Below, in pieces: positions 1 to 8,104 of a stretch of 47,884 nucleotides of DNA. The notes beneath the pieces were generated by a model. The model did no database searches, was not told the origin of the DNA, and saw nothing but the letters and a program-made list of their open reading frames with translations. Made by a program: the position numbers and the translations under genes. Every line of letters starts with the position of its first letter. Position 1 is the first letter of the stretch. Location: positions 1 to 47,884 of the forward strand of contig JAQBVG010000008.1 in the NCBI GenBank assembly GCA_027623655.1, written 5' to 3'. The DNA is from Chloroflexota bacterium (lineage in GTDB: Bacteria > Chloroflexota > Dehalococcoidia > Lucifugimonadales > Lucifugimonadaceae).

Positions 1-629
1 TTGTCCCTCCAGCTCCCCCGCCCGTCCATGCTGATCTGGATCCCGTGATCTTTCAGCAGGCCGGTGAAGACCTCGCTCGTGAACTGGCTCCCCTGGTCCG
101 TGTTGAAGATGTCTGGTGCGCCATAACGCCCCAGCGCTTCTTCGACCGCTTCCACGCAGAAGGCCGTGTCCATCGTGATCGATACCCGCCAGGTCAGCAC
201 CTTGCGGCTGAACCAGTCCATTACCGCGGCGAGGTACACGAACCCCCTGGCCATTGGTATGTACGTGATGTCCATGGCCCACACCTGGTTAGGCCCGGTT
301 ACCGAGAGCCCGCGTAACAGGTACGGATACACACGATGAAGAGGGTGCCGCCTACTGGTGTTGGGTTTTCGGTATAGCGCGCTGATGCCCATTCGCCGCA
401 TCAGCGTGGAAACGTGTCTGCGACCGGAGTGGATATCTTCATGGCACAACAAATCCCGCATCATCCTGCCGCCCGCAAACGGGTGATCGAGGTGAATCTC
501 GTCGATGCGTCGCATCAAGCTGAGATCGGCATCGTTCATCGGCCGGGGTTGGTAATAGACGCGTGAGCGACTTATGCCGACCGCCTTTGCCTGGCAGGCG
601 AGGGGCAGCCTGTGACCGCGATCAATCAT
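1..629 (-). CDS. IS3-family transposase OrfB (integrase core), 3' part off window
   Basis: This is the catalytic DDE/rve subunit of an IS3-type transposase. The reading frame starts with ATG at 629, overlapping the orfA stop as ATGA, and is open for 209 codons to the left edge. An HTH_21-like segment (HPFAGGRMM, then [13 protein letters not shown]) precedes the integrase core. The first catalytic Asp is in W-A-M-D-I-T-Y-I-P and the second in F-N-T-D-Q-G-S-Q-F. The catalytic Glu lies past the edge; the last visible residues, M-D-G-R-G-S-W-R-D, are typical of the stretch just before it. The ATGA overlap suggests translational coupling rather than the programmed -1 frameshift of many IS3 elements. 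Confidence 0.9.
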   Translation of the reverse strand, partial: MIDRGHRLPLACQAKAVGISRSRVYYQPRPMNDADLSLMRRIDEIHLDHPFAGGRMMRDLLCHEDIHSGRRHVSTLMRRMGISALYRKPNTSRRHPLHRVYPYLLRGLSVTGPNQVWAMDITYIPMARGFVYLAAVMDWFSRKVLTWRVSITMDTAFCVEAVEEALGRYGAPDIFNTDQGSQFTSEVFTGLLKDHGIQISMDGRGSWRD

Positions 630-931
630 CGTTTTGCGCTCAGTAAACCGGCTTTTACGAGCGCACCCTCTAAAAAATCGTTCTCCAGCGCAAGCTCACC
701 GATCTTGGCGTGCAGGGTTTTCATGTCCACAGGCTTCTCAGTTGGATTTACTCCGGCACCAAACACCTGTGCCGCCCGATCGAGTAGTTGGGTCTTCCAC
801 TGTGTGATCTGGTTCGGGTGGACATCGAACTGGCTCGCCAGCTCCGCCAGCGTCCTTTCGCCACGGAAAGCGGCAAGCGCCACTTTCGCCTTGAAGTCTG
901 CCGAGTGGTTACGGCGGGGTCGTCTCGTCAT
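626..931 (-). CDS. IS3-family transposase OrfA (HTH protein)
   Basis: This is the small DNA-binding subunit of the IS3 transposase, about 101 residues. I start it at the ATG at 931 ([10 protein letters not shown]) because AGGAG lies at a good distance upstream; an earlier TTG at 970 adds 13 unlikely residues. The N-terminal half holds the helix-turn-helix of the transposase_8 family ([20 protein letters not shown]). The C-terminal part is a short leucine-zipper-like helix ([19 protein letters not shown]), which in IS3 proteins mediates multimerisation with OrfB. The gene ends in TGA overlapping the orfB ATG. Confidence 0.9.
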   Translation of the reverse strand: MTRRPRRNHSADFKAKVALAAFRGERTLAELASQFDVHPNQITQWKTQLLDRAAQVFGAGVNPTEKPVDMKTLHAKIGELALENDFLEGALVKAGLLSAKR

Positions 932-1055
932 TTTCTCGCTCCTGTTTCTAGAGGCATTATCATGCCTCAATCAGGCAGCGATTCCACTTATCCCACTGTG
1001 CAGATTTCCGGGACCATCTCTGTCCGCCTACTCGTCCCGATCCTAAACGCAGGGG

Positions 1056-1430
1056 CTACGGCACTCTTGACCGGCGGATGGTTACGCCCACAGTCGGCGC
1101 ATTGCGGACAGCGCCTGGTTTACGGAGAGTTACTTCCGCGTAGTCGACCCGGGGATCCTCAAAACAAATTTCTGCGACACGCGACGCCAGCGCTTCAATC
1201 AACCCGTAACTCGATCCCTGGACCTCGTTAGTGACCGCCTCTGCAATCGACGTGTAGTCGATCGTATCTCCTATCGCGTCGGACTCCCCGGCTGCTGATA
1301 GATCAGTATCGATCGAGATATCAAGCGTAATACGCTGAGGGACAAGTCTTTCCCATGGATTGATACCGATCACGCAGTCGAGTACCAGTCCCTCGATCAA
1401 CACAGTGTCTTGTTTTCTTCCTCGGTTCAT
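1056..1430 (-). CDS. folB: Dihydroneopterin aldolase
   Basis: This 124-residue cytoplasmic enzyme splits 7,8-dihydroneopterin to 6-hydroxymethyl-7,8-dihydropterin and glycolaldehyde in folate synthesis. It has the full family length and the family's key positions: the early Gly-Ile-x-x-x-E segment (V-I-G-I-N-P-W-E-R), the central Y-T-S-I-A-E-A-V, and the catalytic Lys in E-V-T-L-R-K-P-G-A-V. The start is ATG. It is the last gene of the pterin cluster folE - SDR - folB, 57 bp after the SDR stop, so all three are probably one transcript. The IS3 element follows immediately downstream but leaves the stop codon intact. Confidence 0.93.
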   Translation of the reverse strand: MNRGRKQDTVLIEGLVLDCVIGINPWERLVPQRITLDISIDTDLSAAGESDAIGDTIDYTSIAEAVTNEVQGSSYGLIEALASRVAEICFEDPRVDYAEVTLRKPGAVRNAPTVGVTIRRSRVP

Positions 1431-1487
1431 CGGGTGAATGCCAGGTACCGGATGCTCGCATAGAGGACGGTAAATGTGAGGCCCCGG

Positions 1488-2225
1488 TCAGACAAGGTGG
1501 CGTCCTCCGTCAACGTTGATCGTTTCGCCAGTAATGAAGTCGTTCTGGATGAGCATCAACATAGCGCTCGCAACTTCGTTCAGCGTACCCATGCGGTCTG
1601 CGGGGCCGAGATTGGTCTTTATCTCCTCACGCGGGCGATCAAGTGGAATATCTTCTGGCGGCAATACTGCACCGAGGGCAATTTCATTGACCTGAACACC
1701 CGGAGCCATCGTAACCGCGAGCGAGCGAGTTAACCCCGAAAGTGCCGTTTTCGATACACCATAAGCGAACCTGGTCGGTCGGGCCGTCCGCCAGTCGTTG
1801 AGATTGACAATTTTGCCGTTCGCACCCTCCGTGAGCTGGCTGTTCATCGCTTTTGCCAGTAGAAACGGTGCACGCACGTTGATGGCGAAGTGGCGGTCCC
1901 AGGATTCGGTGGTTACGTCGGCGAGCCCTGTTCTGTCGAAAATCGATGCGTTGTTGACAAGTATTTGTACTGGGCCGAAGCGTTCGAGCACCGAATTCGC
2001 GAGAGATTCGACCTCGGTTGGATGTTCGAGGTCCGCTTTGAATACCGCTGCTTCGCTTCCGGGTTTGAGAGAGTTGATGAGATCGGCGGTCTCCTGGGCA
2101 TCCTTGCCCGAGGTATCGTAGTGGACCGCGACGCGGCAGCCCGCGTCACCAAGTGCCAGCGCGAGGGCTCGCCCCACTCTCCTGCCCGCGCCTGTAACAA
2201 GTGCTACTTTTCTGTTTGGGTCCAT
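1488..2225 (-). CDS. Short-chain dehydrogenase, probable pteridine reductase (FolM/PTR1-like)
   Basis: This is a 245-residue NAD(P)H-dependent SDR. The nucleotide-binding motif is T-G-A-G-R-R-V-G (residues 11-18), which fits the TGx3RxG signature of pteridine reductases rather than the usual TGxxxGxG. NNAS follows at 91-94 and the catalytic Y155-x3-K159 pair is present. At the usual catalytic Ser region it has Asn-Asp (143-144), resembling PTR1-type enzymes, which use Asp. By family and context, between folE and folB, it probably reduces dihydromonapterin or dihydrofolate to the tetrahydro form. A different SDR substrate cannot be excluded. It begins 21 bp after the folE stop. Confidence 0.75.
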   Translation of the reverse strand: MDPNRKVALVTGAGRRVGRALALALGDAGCRVAVHYDTSGKDAQETADLINSLKPGSEAAVFKADLEHPTEVESLANSVLERFGPVQILVNNASIFDRTGLADVTTESWDRHFAINVRAPFLLAKAMNSQLTEGANGKIVNLNDWRTARPTRFAYGVSKTALSGLTRSLAVTMAPGVQVNEIALGAVLPPEDIPLDRPREEIKTNLGPADRMGTLNEVASAMLMLIQNDFITGETINVDGGRHLV

Positions 2226-2246
2226 CGAGGAATCTGCCGTCGCGGC

Positions 2247-2882
2247 CTATCCGCCCCTGACGTGGCTCATGAACTCGTCGCGGGTAGAGGAGTTATTTTT
2301 GAACAGGCCTCGCAGCGCGCTCGTCTTCATCACGGTGTTGGGCTTTTTCACGCCTCTCATCGCAGTACAGAGGTGCTGGGCCTCGATCACGACACCGACG
2401 CCGATCGGTTCGATCAACTCGTCCATCACCGCGGCAATCTGCTGAGTCATACGCTCTTGTACCTGTAAACGTCGGGCGAACATTTCCACCAGTCGGGGGA
2501 TTTTCGAAAGACCGACAACCCTCGTGCTGGGCAGGTAACCAACGTGCACCATGCCGTAGAACGGCAAAAGGTGGTGCTCGCACAACGAGTAAAATTCGAT
2601 GCCTTTGACCACGACCATCTCATCGTATTCGACATCGAACATTGCACCATTTAGCAGGTCAACAGGATCTGTTGAGTAGCCGGTCAGCAATTCGTCGTAC
2701 ATGTTGGCGACGCGTTTTGGTGTATCGGCGGTGCCATTCCGGTCCACACCATCACCTATGGCAGCAAGCATCATGGAAATGCCGTCGGCTATTTTTTGCT
2801 TGCACTTTGCGTCGAGGAGAGTGCCCTGTTCAAATTCGAACGTGGCGAACGTGCTATCAGCCGTATCCTCGGAGGTAGTCAT
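2247..2882 (-). CDS. folE: GTP cyclohydrolase I
   Basis: This enzyme converts GTP to 7,8-dihydroneopterin triphosphate, the first step of the pterin pathway. The 211-residue protein carries the zinc ligands Cys101 and His104 in S-L-C-E-H-H-L-L-P-F and Cys172 in L-C-T-A-M-R-G-V. It also has the GLSKIPR segment and a QERMTQQI helix. I chose the ATG at 2882 over an upstream GTG at 2924: the candidate promoter would place the transcript start about 8 bases from that codon, and the extra residues do not look like family sequence. The N-terminal ~20 residues are acidic and variable. It is first gene of the pterin cluster. Confidence 0.95.
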   Translation of the reverse strand: MTTSEDTADSTFATFEFEQGTLLDAKCKQKIADGISMMLAAIGDGVDRNGTADTPKRVANMYDELLTGYSTDPVDLLNGAMFDVEYDEMVVVKGIEFYSLCEHHLLPFYGMVHVGYLPSTRVVGLSKIPRLVEMFARRLQVQERMTQQIAAVMDELIEPIGVGVVIEAQHLCTAMRGVKKPNTVMKTSALRGLFKNNSSTRDEFMSHVRGG

Positions 2883-2938
2883 TTCGAGATGTCTCAACCC
2901 TGTGATTCGCAAAATCGAACACAAATTGGATGCGCAAT

Positions 2939-2968
2939 GTTATAGAACTGGCGCGTTAATCGCAGCAA
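2939..2968 (-). promoter_or_regulatory. Candidate sigma-70 promoter for folE
   Basis: On the minus strand TTGCTG (2968-2963) is followed after 18 bases by TATAAC (2944-2939), a near-consensus -10 box. Transcription would start near 2932, about 50 bases before the chosen folE ATG. Read by eye only. Confidence 0.45.
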
Positions 2969-3008
2969 GGAGGGGCCATATAAAGGTTGCGCCGAGAGGT
3001 TTTAGAAC

Positions 3009-3299
3009 TCAGTGTCGGGATCGGTCGGTGAGGGACGCTCCACCCGAGATAGCGGTAATAAAGTGAACCTCGACATCGTCATCCAGCTTTTGCAGAAGGC
3101 CCCGTCTCGTGGCCACAAGACCGACTATGGCCGCCAACCCCGGCTTTAGTGCGTCGTCTTGAATAAGATGACGTTTTGTGCCGGGGTAAGCGGCTTCAAG
3201 ATTTTCAATCAGTTCACCGAGCGTGCTCGCTGGCACAACCACACGCTCTGCGCCGTCTGCATACTTGCGCAGAGCGAAGGGGAGGAAGACCGTCGCCAT
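3009..3299 (-). CDS. MoaD/ThiS family sulfur-carrier-like protein with a tail after Gly-Gly
   Basis: This 96-residue protein has a ubiquitin-like beta-grasp fold. Recognisable parts are the opening strand (A-T-V-F-L-P-F-A-L-R-K-Y), the helix T-L-G-E-L-I-E-N-L-E-A-A-Y-P, and the end V-E-V-H-F-I-T-A-I-S-G-G. In MoaD and ThiS the chain ends at Gly-Gly, whose terminal carboxylate is thiocarboxylated. Here nine residues (ASLTDRSRH) follow, so the protein would need cleavage or does not act as a classical sulfur donor. The start is fixed by a strong GGAGGAG upstream of ATG. It lies 35 bp after the second large hydroxylase subunit, so it is likely co-transcribed with it; molybdopterin needs MoaD-type sulfur, which fits this position. 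Confidence 0.75.
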   Translation of the reverse strand: MATVFLPFALRKYADGAERVVVPASTLGELIENLEAAYPGTKRHLIQDDALKPGLAAIVGLVATRRGLLQKLDDDVEVHFITAISGGASLTDRSRH

Positions 3300-3334
3300 T
3301 ATTAACTCCTCCGCCGAGTGGTATGTATGTCCAG

Positions 3335-5602
3335 TTAGATGCCGTTCGCCGCTTCCAGGATACGTCCGGGTTTCACAGGCAGTTCGTAGTAACTCCTGCC
3401 TGTAGCCTGTTTTATAGCCTGGGTGGCTGCCGAAAGCGGTGGGCAGATCGGAACTTCACCGACACCACGTACGCCGTACGGGTGAAGTGGGTTCGGAACT
3501 TCGACCATGATCGTATCGATCATCGGCATGTCGAGCGATGTCGGCATTCGGTAATCGAGGAACGACTTGTTGGCCATGGCCCCATCTTCGGTTATGAAGT
3601 ACTCCTCGTTGAGTGCCCAACCCAAACCCTGAACAACTCCGCCCTGGATCTGTCCTTCGGCATACTGTGGGTGGACAGCTTTGCCAACATCCTGAACTGC
3701 GGTGTACCTGATGACATCGGTCTTGCCGGTGGCAAGATCGACTTCGAGGTCGCAGATCTGAACACCATACGCGTTGCCGGCCTGGGCCAGGTTGACCGAA
3801 GCCGTAGCAGTTGCGGGACCACCGGTGGGATCGAGCTTGCCAGCAAGCTCCTGGATGCCTATTGAATCACCATTTGCAGTGAAGACACCGTCCGCAAATT
3901 GGATCTTGTCCACCTCGGTCTCCCACAGGTCGGCGAGACGCTCTTTTAGCTCATCGACCAGCTTGTGAGCTGCGTTGTAGGCGGCAAGTCCGGTGGTGTA
4001 CGTCGTACGGGAACCGCCCGTCACGCCAGTAAAGCCGATCGAATCGGTGTCGGGAATACTGGGGTGGAAATCTTCGACCGGGATGCCGAGAACTTCGGCT
4101 GCCTGCATTGCAATAGATGTCCGGGTGCCGCCGATATCGGCAGAACCTTCGTTCAGCATCACCGTGCCATCGTCCTGGAGCATCAGGTCACAGGTTGACT
4201 TGCCGCCACCGTTCATCCAGTAGGCGGAGGCGATGCCTCGTCCGCGCGCCTTGCCTGCAGGAGCCTTGCCAAGTGGCGACTTCCAGTGGTCAGACTCTTT
4301 CGCGGCGATGAGACACTCCTCAAGACCGACCCGGCTGAATTTGACACCATCGCCACGGCGCGTGCCTTCGTGTGCGGCGTTGTCGAGGCGGAACTGGATT
4401 TTATCGACGCCGAGTTCATCGCAAATTTCATCGATTACGGTCTCGACAGCGAACGAAGCCTGCGGCGAGCCAGGTGCCCTGTAGGCGGCAGACTTCGGCT
4501 TATTGACAAGGATGTCGTATCCAGTGATCCGTGAAGAGGGCAGGTTGTAACAGGCGAATACACAAATTGCTGCTGCACCGACCGCGGAGCCGGGGTACCC
4601 ACCGGATTCAAGCATCAAGTCGGTGTCAGCTGCGGTGAGCTTGCCGTTGGTAACACCGATCTTCATTCGGACCTTGCCACCGGGTGCCGGACCGGTCGCC
4701 TCGAAAACCGAGGTTCGGTCCATAACAAGCTTTACAGGGCGGCCACCAGATTTTTTCGAAAGAAGCGCCGCGATAGGAGCGAAGTAGACCTTGGTCTTGC
4801 CTCCGAACCCGCCGCCGATCTCGACGTAGTTGACCTTCACCCGCGACTCGGGGATACCAAGCATACCCGCCGTCTGTGATCGGACGCCGAACGAACCCTG
4901 CGTGCTGGACCAGACCGTTAGATTGCCATCCTGCGCCCAGATGGCGGTGGCATTGTGAGGTTCGATGTAACCCTGGTGGATCATCGACATTGTGACTGTT
5001 CGTTCGATCACCAGATCTGATGCTGCAAACGCGGCATCGACATCGCCAAACTCGTGCCGGAAAATCCTGGCGACGTTCGTATTCGGAACACGTTCACCGA
5101 GATGATCACCAACAAGACTTTCGAGGATAATCGGGGCGTCTTTGGACATCGCCGCATCGACACTGGACACGGGTTTCAGGACTTCGTATTTGACCTTTAT
5201 TGCGTTCGCAGCTTGCTGTGCAGTGTTGCGATCGACAGCGGCCACCGCGGCCACAACGTGGCCCTTGTAGTGCACCTTGTCGTCGGCCATGACGTTGGCC
5301 TGGTCGCGTTTCAGATTAACCGTATCTTCGCCAGCCGAGATCTCACGCTCTTCGGCAGCCGGGAAGTCGGCGTGTGTCAACACGGCGAAAACGCCGTCCA
5401 TCGCCTCGGCAGCAGAAGTGTCGATGCTCTTGATCCGGGCGTGGGCATGCGGACTGCGGAGAACGTCGCCCCAGATTAGCCCGGGTGCCTTTACATCTCC
5501 CCCGTATATTGCCCGGCCAGTTACTTTGTCCAGACCATCGTGCCGGATTGGGTTTGTACCGATTACTTTATAGTCGGTCTTCGGTTCGTAAGTTGCGACC
5601 AT
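3335..5602 (-). CDS. Xanthine dehydrogenase-family molybdenum-binding large subunit (copy 2)
   Basis: This 755-residue Mo-cofactor subunit belongs to the xanthine oxidase/CoxL family. Visible marks are the N-terminal hammerhead domain (D-K-V-T-G-R-A-I-Y-G, L-R-S-P-H-A-H-A), the G-G-G-F-G-G-K cofactor loop, A-Y-R-A-P-G-S-P-Q, and the catalytic Glu in G-V-R-G-V-G-E-V-P. The A-Y-R-A-P-G loop is not the CSFR loop of form I CO dehydrogenase, so the substrate is more likely a heterocycle or aldehyde; I cannot name it. ATG is preceded by AGAGGA. It is closely related to the gene at 5758-8028, most obviously over the first ~80 residues, and so looks like a tandem duplicate. It would need the FAD and Fe-S subunits upstream as partners. 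Confidence 0.9.
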   Translation of the reverse strand: MVATYEPKTDYKVIGTNPIRHDGLDKVTGRAIYGGDVKAPGLIWGDVLRSPHAHARIKSIDTSAAEAMDGVFAVLTHADFPAAEEREISAGEDTVNLKRDQANVMADDKVHYKGHVVAAVAAVDRNTAQQAANAIKVKYEVLKPVSSVDAAMSKDAPIILESLVGDHLGERVPNTNVARIFRHEFGDVDAAFAASDLVIERTVTMSMIHQGYIEPHNATAIWAQDGNLTVWSSTQGSFGVRSQTAGMLGIPESRVKVNYVEIGGGFGGKTKVYFAPIAALLSKKSGGRPVKLVMDRTSVFEATGPAPGGKVRMKIGVTNGKLTAADTDLMLESGGYPGSAVGAAAICVFACYNLPSSRITGYDILVNKPKSAAYRAPGSPQASFAVETVIDEICDELGVDKIQFRLDNAAHEGTRRGDGVKFSRVGLEECLIAAKESDHWKSPLGKAPAGKARGRGIASAYWMNGGGKSTCDLMLQDDGTVMLNEGSADIGGTRTSIAMQAAEVLGIPVEDFHPSIPDTDSIGFTGVTGGSRTTYTTGLAAYNAAHKLVDELKERLADLWETEVDKIQFADGVFTANGDSIGIQELAGKLDPTGGPATATASVNLAQAGNAYGVQICDLEVDLATGKTDVIRYTAVQDVGKAVHPQYAEGQIQGGVVQGLGWALNEEYFITEDGAMANKSFLDYRMPTSLDMPMIDTIMVEVPNPLHPYGVRGVGEVPICPPLSAATQAIKQATGRSYYELPVKPGRILEAANGI

Positions 5603-5677
5603 TCGAATTCCTCTGTGGATGTAGTCGGGAATTGTCCGACTATCGCGGTGCGTAAAGAAGGTGTTTGGAAAATAAGT

Positions 5678-5710
5678 CCGGCCGGGAAGCCGATACCAAC
5701 TCCCGGCCGG
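5678..5710 (-). terminator. Strong hairpin between the two large-subunit genes
   Basis: A perfect 10-bp inverted repeat (CCGGCCGGGA at 5678-5687, TCCCGGCCGG at 5701-5710) with a 13-base loop lies in the 155-bp gap between the tandem large subunits. On the minus strand it is followed by ACTTATTTTCC, a weak U-rich tract. It could be a leaky terminator or an mRNA-stabilising stem that sets the expression ratio of the two copies. Confidence 0.5.
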
Positions 5711-5757
5711 TCTTGTCTGTCACCGGTTTTTCAGCCCATTCAACGTATTCAATATTC

Positions 5758-8028
5758 CTATTTTAGTGCCTCAAGAATGCTTCCGGCATTCATAGGCGTC
5801 TTGTAAAGCCTGACACCCACTGCATTCGCTATGGCGTTCGCTATCGCAGGTATCGGTGGACAGATTGGTGTCTCACCGACGCCGCGCACGCCATACGGAT
5901 GAAGCGGATTCGGCACCTCAACCAGCACCGTGTCGATAGACGGCAAATCGAGGCTGGTGGGCATCCGGTAGTCGAGGAAACTGGAGTTGGCCATTGCGCC
6001 ATCGTCCGTCATGAAGTATTCCTCGTTGAGTGCCCATCCGATCCCCTGCGCAGCGCCGCCCTGCAACTGGCCTTCAACGTAAGAAGGGTGGATGGCCGTA
6101 CCGACATCCTGTACCGCAGTGTACCGAACGATGTCAGTTTTACCCGTTTCAGGATCGATGTCGACATCGACAATATGCATGCCGAAACCGTCACCGGCCG
6201 ATTCAAGGTCGACGCTGCCCGTCGATGTCGCCGGACCACCAAGATCGCCCAGTTTGCCGGCCAACTCCTTGAAGGAGATGGTTTTTTCAGCTTCTGCTTT
6301 TGAGCTGAATACACCGTCATTGAAGCCGACATCTTCTAAGCTGATGTCCCACAAAATCGCCACACGCTTCTTCAGTTCATCAACAAGATTGTTTGCTGCA
6401 ATCCAGCAGGCATAGCCGGTGGCATACGTGGTGCGCGAGCCGCCGGTCACATCGGTGTATCCAACTGATTCGGTGTCGCCCACCGTAGGCCGAACGTCGT
6501 GAGCACCTATGCCCAGGACCTCTGCCACGTGCATCGCCATTGCCGCACGAGAACCACCGATGTCGGTCGAGCCTTCGACCAGCGAGACCGTCCCGTCGCT
6601 AACCACTGCGAGGTTTGCCGACGATTTGAGCCCGATATTAAACCAGTAACCGCTGGCAATCCCGCGTCCGCGCTTTTTGCCAGCTGGCGGCTGGCCCAGG
6701 GGAGCTTTCCAGTGGGCCGAAGCCTGAGCGGCTTCGAGCACTTCCTCCATGCCGATCTTGCCGAACAGCACACCGTCGCCACGGCGGGTTCCCTCACGCG
6801 AAGCATTGTCGGATCGGAACTTCATAGAGTCCCATCCCACTTCCTTACAGAGTTCATCGATCGCGGATTCCATTGCGAAGGCGACCTGCGGCGAGCCGGG
6901 CGCCCGGTAAGGAGCGGTCTTTGGCTTGTTCACGACGACATCCCAGCCATCGATTCGAGTGTTAGGGATCTCGTAAGGAGCGTATACGCACATGGCAGCA
7001 GGCCCAATGAGCGCTCCGGGGTTTGCGCCGGCTTCGAACCAGATGTCGGCCGTCGCGGCGGTCAACTTGCCATTTGCGTCGGCACCAAGTTTGATTACCA
7101 TCCGCCCGCCGGGCGTCGGCCCCGTCGTCTCAAATACGGCAGTGCGTTCCATGACCATCTTCACCGGTCGGTGAGACTTCTTCGAAAGCAGCGCAGCGAT
7201 CGGTTCAAAGTAAACGGGGATTTTTCCGCCGAAGCCGCCACCGATTTCCAGCGGCGTGACCTTCACTCTTGAGACATCAACCTGGAGAATTCCAGCGATC
7301 TGGGTCCGTGCAGGGAATGCCCCCTGCGTGCTGGTCCAGATCTTGATCCGATCCTCTTCATCCCACACTGCAGTTGCGTTGTGCGGCTCGATGTATCCCT
7401 GGTGAACCATCTCCATGTTGTACTCACGCTCGATAGTGTGAGCAGCGGCCGCCATAGCACCTTCAACATCGCCGAACTCGTGGCGAATGTGTTCTGCCAT
7501 GTTTGTGTTTGTGACGTCTTCTCCAAGATCGTCACCAACGAGGTCTTCGAGGATGATCGGAGCATCGGCGGCGAGTGCATCGACAACGTTGGTTACCGAT
7601 TTGAGTTTTTCGTATTTAACAACTACTTTGCGAGCGGCCTCTTCGGCGGTGTATCGGTCAACGGCGGCGATCGCGGCGACCGGTTGCCCCTTGTAGATCA
7701 CTTTTTTGTCGGCCATGAGCTTGTTTGACGCCCACTTGAAGTTGACGCTGCCTTCGCCAAGGTCGACCAGTTTGCTGGGGGCCTCTGGCATATCGGCACC
7801 GGTGATTACGGCAAACACACCATCCATTGCCTCGGCGGCCGAGGTATCGATCGACTTTATGCGGGCATGCGCATGTGGGCTTCGAACACAAACTCCCCAG
7901 ATCAACCCGGGCAGTTTCATGTCTGCGCCGTACACGGCTCGACCGGTTACTTTGTCGTATCCGTCGTGTCGAATTGGGCGAGTGCCAACCACTTTGTAGT
8001 CGGTCTTTGGCTCAAATGTTGCGACCAT
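5758..8028 (-). CDS. Xanthine dehydrogenase-family molybdenum-binding large subunit (copy 1)
   Basis: This 756-residue Mo-cofactor subunit has the same family marks as its downstream copy: hammerhead domain (D-K-V-T-G-R-A-V-Y-G), the loop G-G-G-F-G-G-K-I-P, P-Y-R-A-P-G-S-P-Q, and catalytic Glu in G-V-R-G-V-G-E-T-P-I-C-P-P. ATG is preceded by GGAG. It follows the 2Fe-2S gene by 76 bp, giving the common order FAD, Fe-S, large subunit. The two large subunits differ around the cofactor loop (K-I-P-V-Y-F-E-P here, K-T-K-V-Y-F-A-P in the other copy) and in other places, so their substrates may differ. The actual substrate cannot be read from sequence. Confidence 0.9.
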   Translation of the reverse strand: MVATFEPKTDYKVVGTRPIRHDGYDKVTGRAVYGADMKLPGLIWGVCVRSPHAHARIKSIDTSAAEAMDGVFAVITGADMPEAPSKLVDLGEGSVNFKWASNKLMADKKVIYKGQPVAAIAAVDRYTAEEAARKVVVKYEKLKSVTNVVDALAADAPIILEDLVGDDLGEDVTNTNMAEHIRHEFGDVEGAMAAAAHTIEREYNMEMVHQGYIEPHNATAVWDEEDRIKIWTSTQGAFPARTQIAGILQVDVSRVKVTPLEIGGGFGGKIPVYFEPIAALLSKKSHRPVKMVMERTAVFETTGPTPGGRMVIKLGADANGKLTAATADIWFEAGANPGALIGPAAMCVYAPYEIPNTRIDGWDVVVNKPKTAPYRAPGSPQVAFAMESAIDELCKEVGWDSMKFRSDNASREGTRRGDGVLFGKIGMEEVLEAAQASAHWKAPLGQPPAGKKRGRGIASGYWFNIGLKSSANLAVVSDGTVSLVEGSTDIGGSRAAMAMHVAEVLGIGAHDVRPTVGDTESVGYTDVTGGSRTTYATGYACWIAANNLVDELKKRVAILWDISLEDVGFNDGVFSSKAEAEKTISFKELAGKLGDLGGPATSTGSVDLESAGDGFGMHIVDVDIDPETGKTDIVRYTAVQDVGTAIHPSYVEGQLQGGAAQGIGWALNEEYFMTDDGAMANSSFLDYRMPTSLDLPSIDTVLVEVPNPLHPYGVRGVGETPICPPIPAIANAIANAVGVRLYKTPMNAGSILEALK

Positions 8029-8104
8029 GTTGTTTCTCCAGGTCCGTGCCCATCAGGATGATCAGGCTTTCGACATGCTGCCGTCAACCTGCGATTGTTA
8101 CGTC

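Larger units (their letters stand above)
1..1010 (-). mobile_element. IS3-family insertion sequence, partial (left edge of window)
   Basis: Two overlapping transposase genes, orfA then orfB, read leftwards and orfB runs off the window, so only the orfA end of the element is visible. The outer terminus lies between the orfA start (931) and the folB stop (1056). I could not fix the terminal inverted repeat because the partner end is outside the window, so the end coordinate is approximate. The element sits directly downstream of folB without cutting it. Confidence 0.8.

Noticed and set aside
6499-7272. A long plus-strand open frame antisense to the molybdenum hydroxylase large subunit
   Set aside because: It is an opposite-strand shadow of a well-conserved gene in GC-rich third positions, has no family resemblance and no start signal.
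3335-8028. Large subunits as aerobic CO dehydrogenase (CoxL)
   Set aside because: The active-site loop reads A-Y-R-A-P-G or P-Y-R-A-P-G, not the CSFR loop of form I CoxL.
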